Positions 63,182-64,000 of a stretch of DNA of 64,000 nucleotides are shown piece after piece (position 1 is the stretch's first letter; each line of letters opens with the position of its first letter). The stretch lies in NCBI GenBank assembly GCA_951230915.1, contig OX579639.1, positions 21,576,001 to 21,640,000 on the forward strand, in the 5' to 3' direction. The notes below the pieces were generated by a model. The model saw nothing but the letters and a program-made list of their open reading frames with translations, did no database searches and was not told where the DNA came from. Origin of the DNA: Antitrichia curtipendula. Taxonomy: Eukaryota; Streptophyta; Bryopsida; Hypnales; Leucodontaceae. The translations under genes were made by a program, and so were the position numbers.

Positions 63182-64000
63182 TTTTATTTTCATTTCGGGT
63201 GGCACAATCTAGCTTGTAGTTTCTGACCTAGGTTTTATGTGCCATAGGGGATTGGTTACTATCACCCCCAAAATGTTAAGTAACATAGTATGTAGCCAAC
63301 GTCTTCTGAGACGTATAGCACTAGGCAGTGATAAACAATATGACTGGATGTCTTTACTGTTTCATGGTCACAGTTTGTTTCTGAAATAAAATATACAGAC
63401 CTGACATTACTACAACTCCCAGTGTTCCATTACAATATTATTATCTTGATTGCTTCCATTGATGGAAACACTGGCGCGGAAGTTCATTGCATGCGAGAGT
63501 ATCAAGTTTTCGAAGTATCAGCTTCCTTCACTTCTCCAACATCTGTCCAGGCACATGACAAGACTTGGGATCTAGGACTGCCAGATCTAGATTTGCACCT
63601 TTCTGTCTCCATCGTGATTATTCAGCCAGATTTGGCAGCGATTTGGTAGAAAATTTGCTCTAACTTAGATCGACAGAAATACTGGTGTACCTACCTGAAT
63701 AGAAAACATACATTGCATCGTTTCGTTTCGAAACGAGGACTCGTCGTCCTCTTTTTGGAAAACCATGCATTGATGACTCCAGCAGATGTGATCGCGGAAT
63801 GAGCAGAACGCCGAGTGCCAGAGAATTGTTATTAAGTTGAAGTATTGAAACATGCGATTGCATGCTGATATTGTAAGATGGTCCTTGAGAGATCGAGAGA
63901 CATGAGTGCGAAGAAGAAACTCTGGAAAGTTCAGGATACAGGGTTTGATGGGAACGTTTGATGGCGATCGTGACCTTAACTTAAGTGTTAGACTTACGCT
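63182..64000. other. 3' region and intergenic DNA
   Basis: A candidate poly(A) signal AATAAA lies at 63385-63390. After that no gene is supported; small frames on both strands have no recognisable content. Confidence 0.45.

Overview
The window is nuclear DNA from a land plant. Genes are split by introns with GT..AG borders, exons are richer in G+C than the very AT-rich DNA around them, and the recognisable families are plant ones: a GT37 xyloglucan-type fucosyltransferase, a full-length ABCC (MRP-type) transporter and a carotenoid-hydroxylase-like P450 fragment (CYP97). A microbial-type terpene synthase-like gene (MTPSL) points to a non-seed plant (bryophyte, lycophyte or fern), because that family is known from non-seed plants and not from seed plants. 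The species cannot be fixed from the sequence.

Layout. 1-6780 is AT-rich intergenic DNA with a 250-bp MITE. 6780-7721 is a G+C-rich promoter/first-exon region encoding a type II membrane anchor. 8415-29898 is the most striking feature: a candidate single 21.5-kb mobile element with 29-bp terminal inverted repeats (28/29 matching) and a 4-bp target-site duplication CCTC. It carries two gene blocks, each transcribed outward toward its nearer end. The left block (minus strand) encodes a large protein with a ParB-like stretch and a degenerate methyltransferase-like C-terminal part. The right block (plus strand) encodes a DUF7869 protein with Cys clusters. About 13 kb between them holds nested MITEs, a minisatellite, a near-perfect hairpin and a broken CYP97 exon. 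30813-32829 holds the catalytic exons of the fucosyltransferase. The orphan membrane-anchor exon at 7385-7721 has the right strand, splice phase and topology to be its first exon, so the element probably sits in intron 1, stretching it from about 1.6 kb to 23.1 kb.

33010-44880 is intergenic, with TTAA-flanked MITEs. 45432-56020 is an intact ABCC gene: 18 coding exons whose lengths sum to 4563 nt (1520 residues), plus a 5'-UTR intron. 56021-62050 is repeat-rich: a second copy of the 250-bp MITE, a ~55-bp tandem array broken by a TTAA MITE, a foldback element and direct repeats. 62062-63181 is an MTPSL gene damaged by an in-frame TAG and a frameshift in an A8 run.

The three host genes (cell-wall glycosylation, conjugate transport, terpene synthesis) show no functional link beyond being neighbours. 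The element's own genes are also damaged: three in-frame TAA codons, plus a frameshift in a T8 run. That fits an old, decaying insertion.
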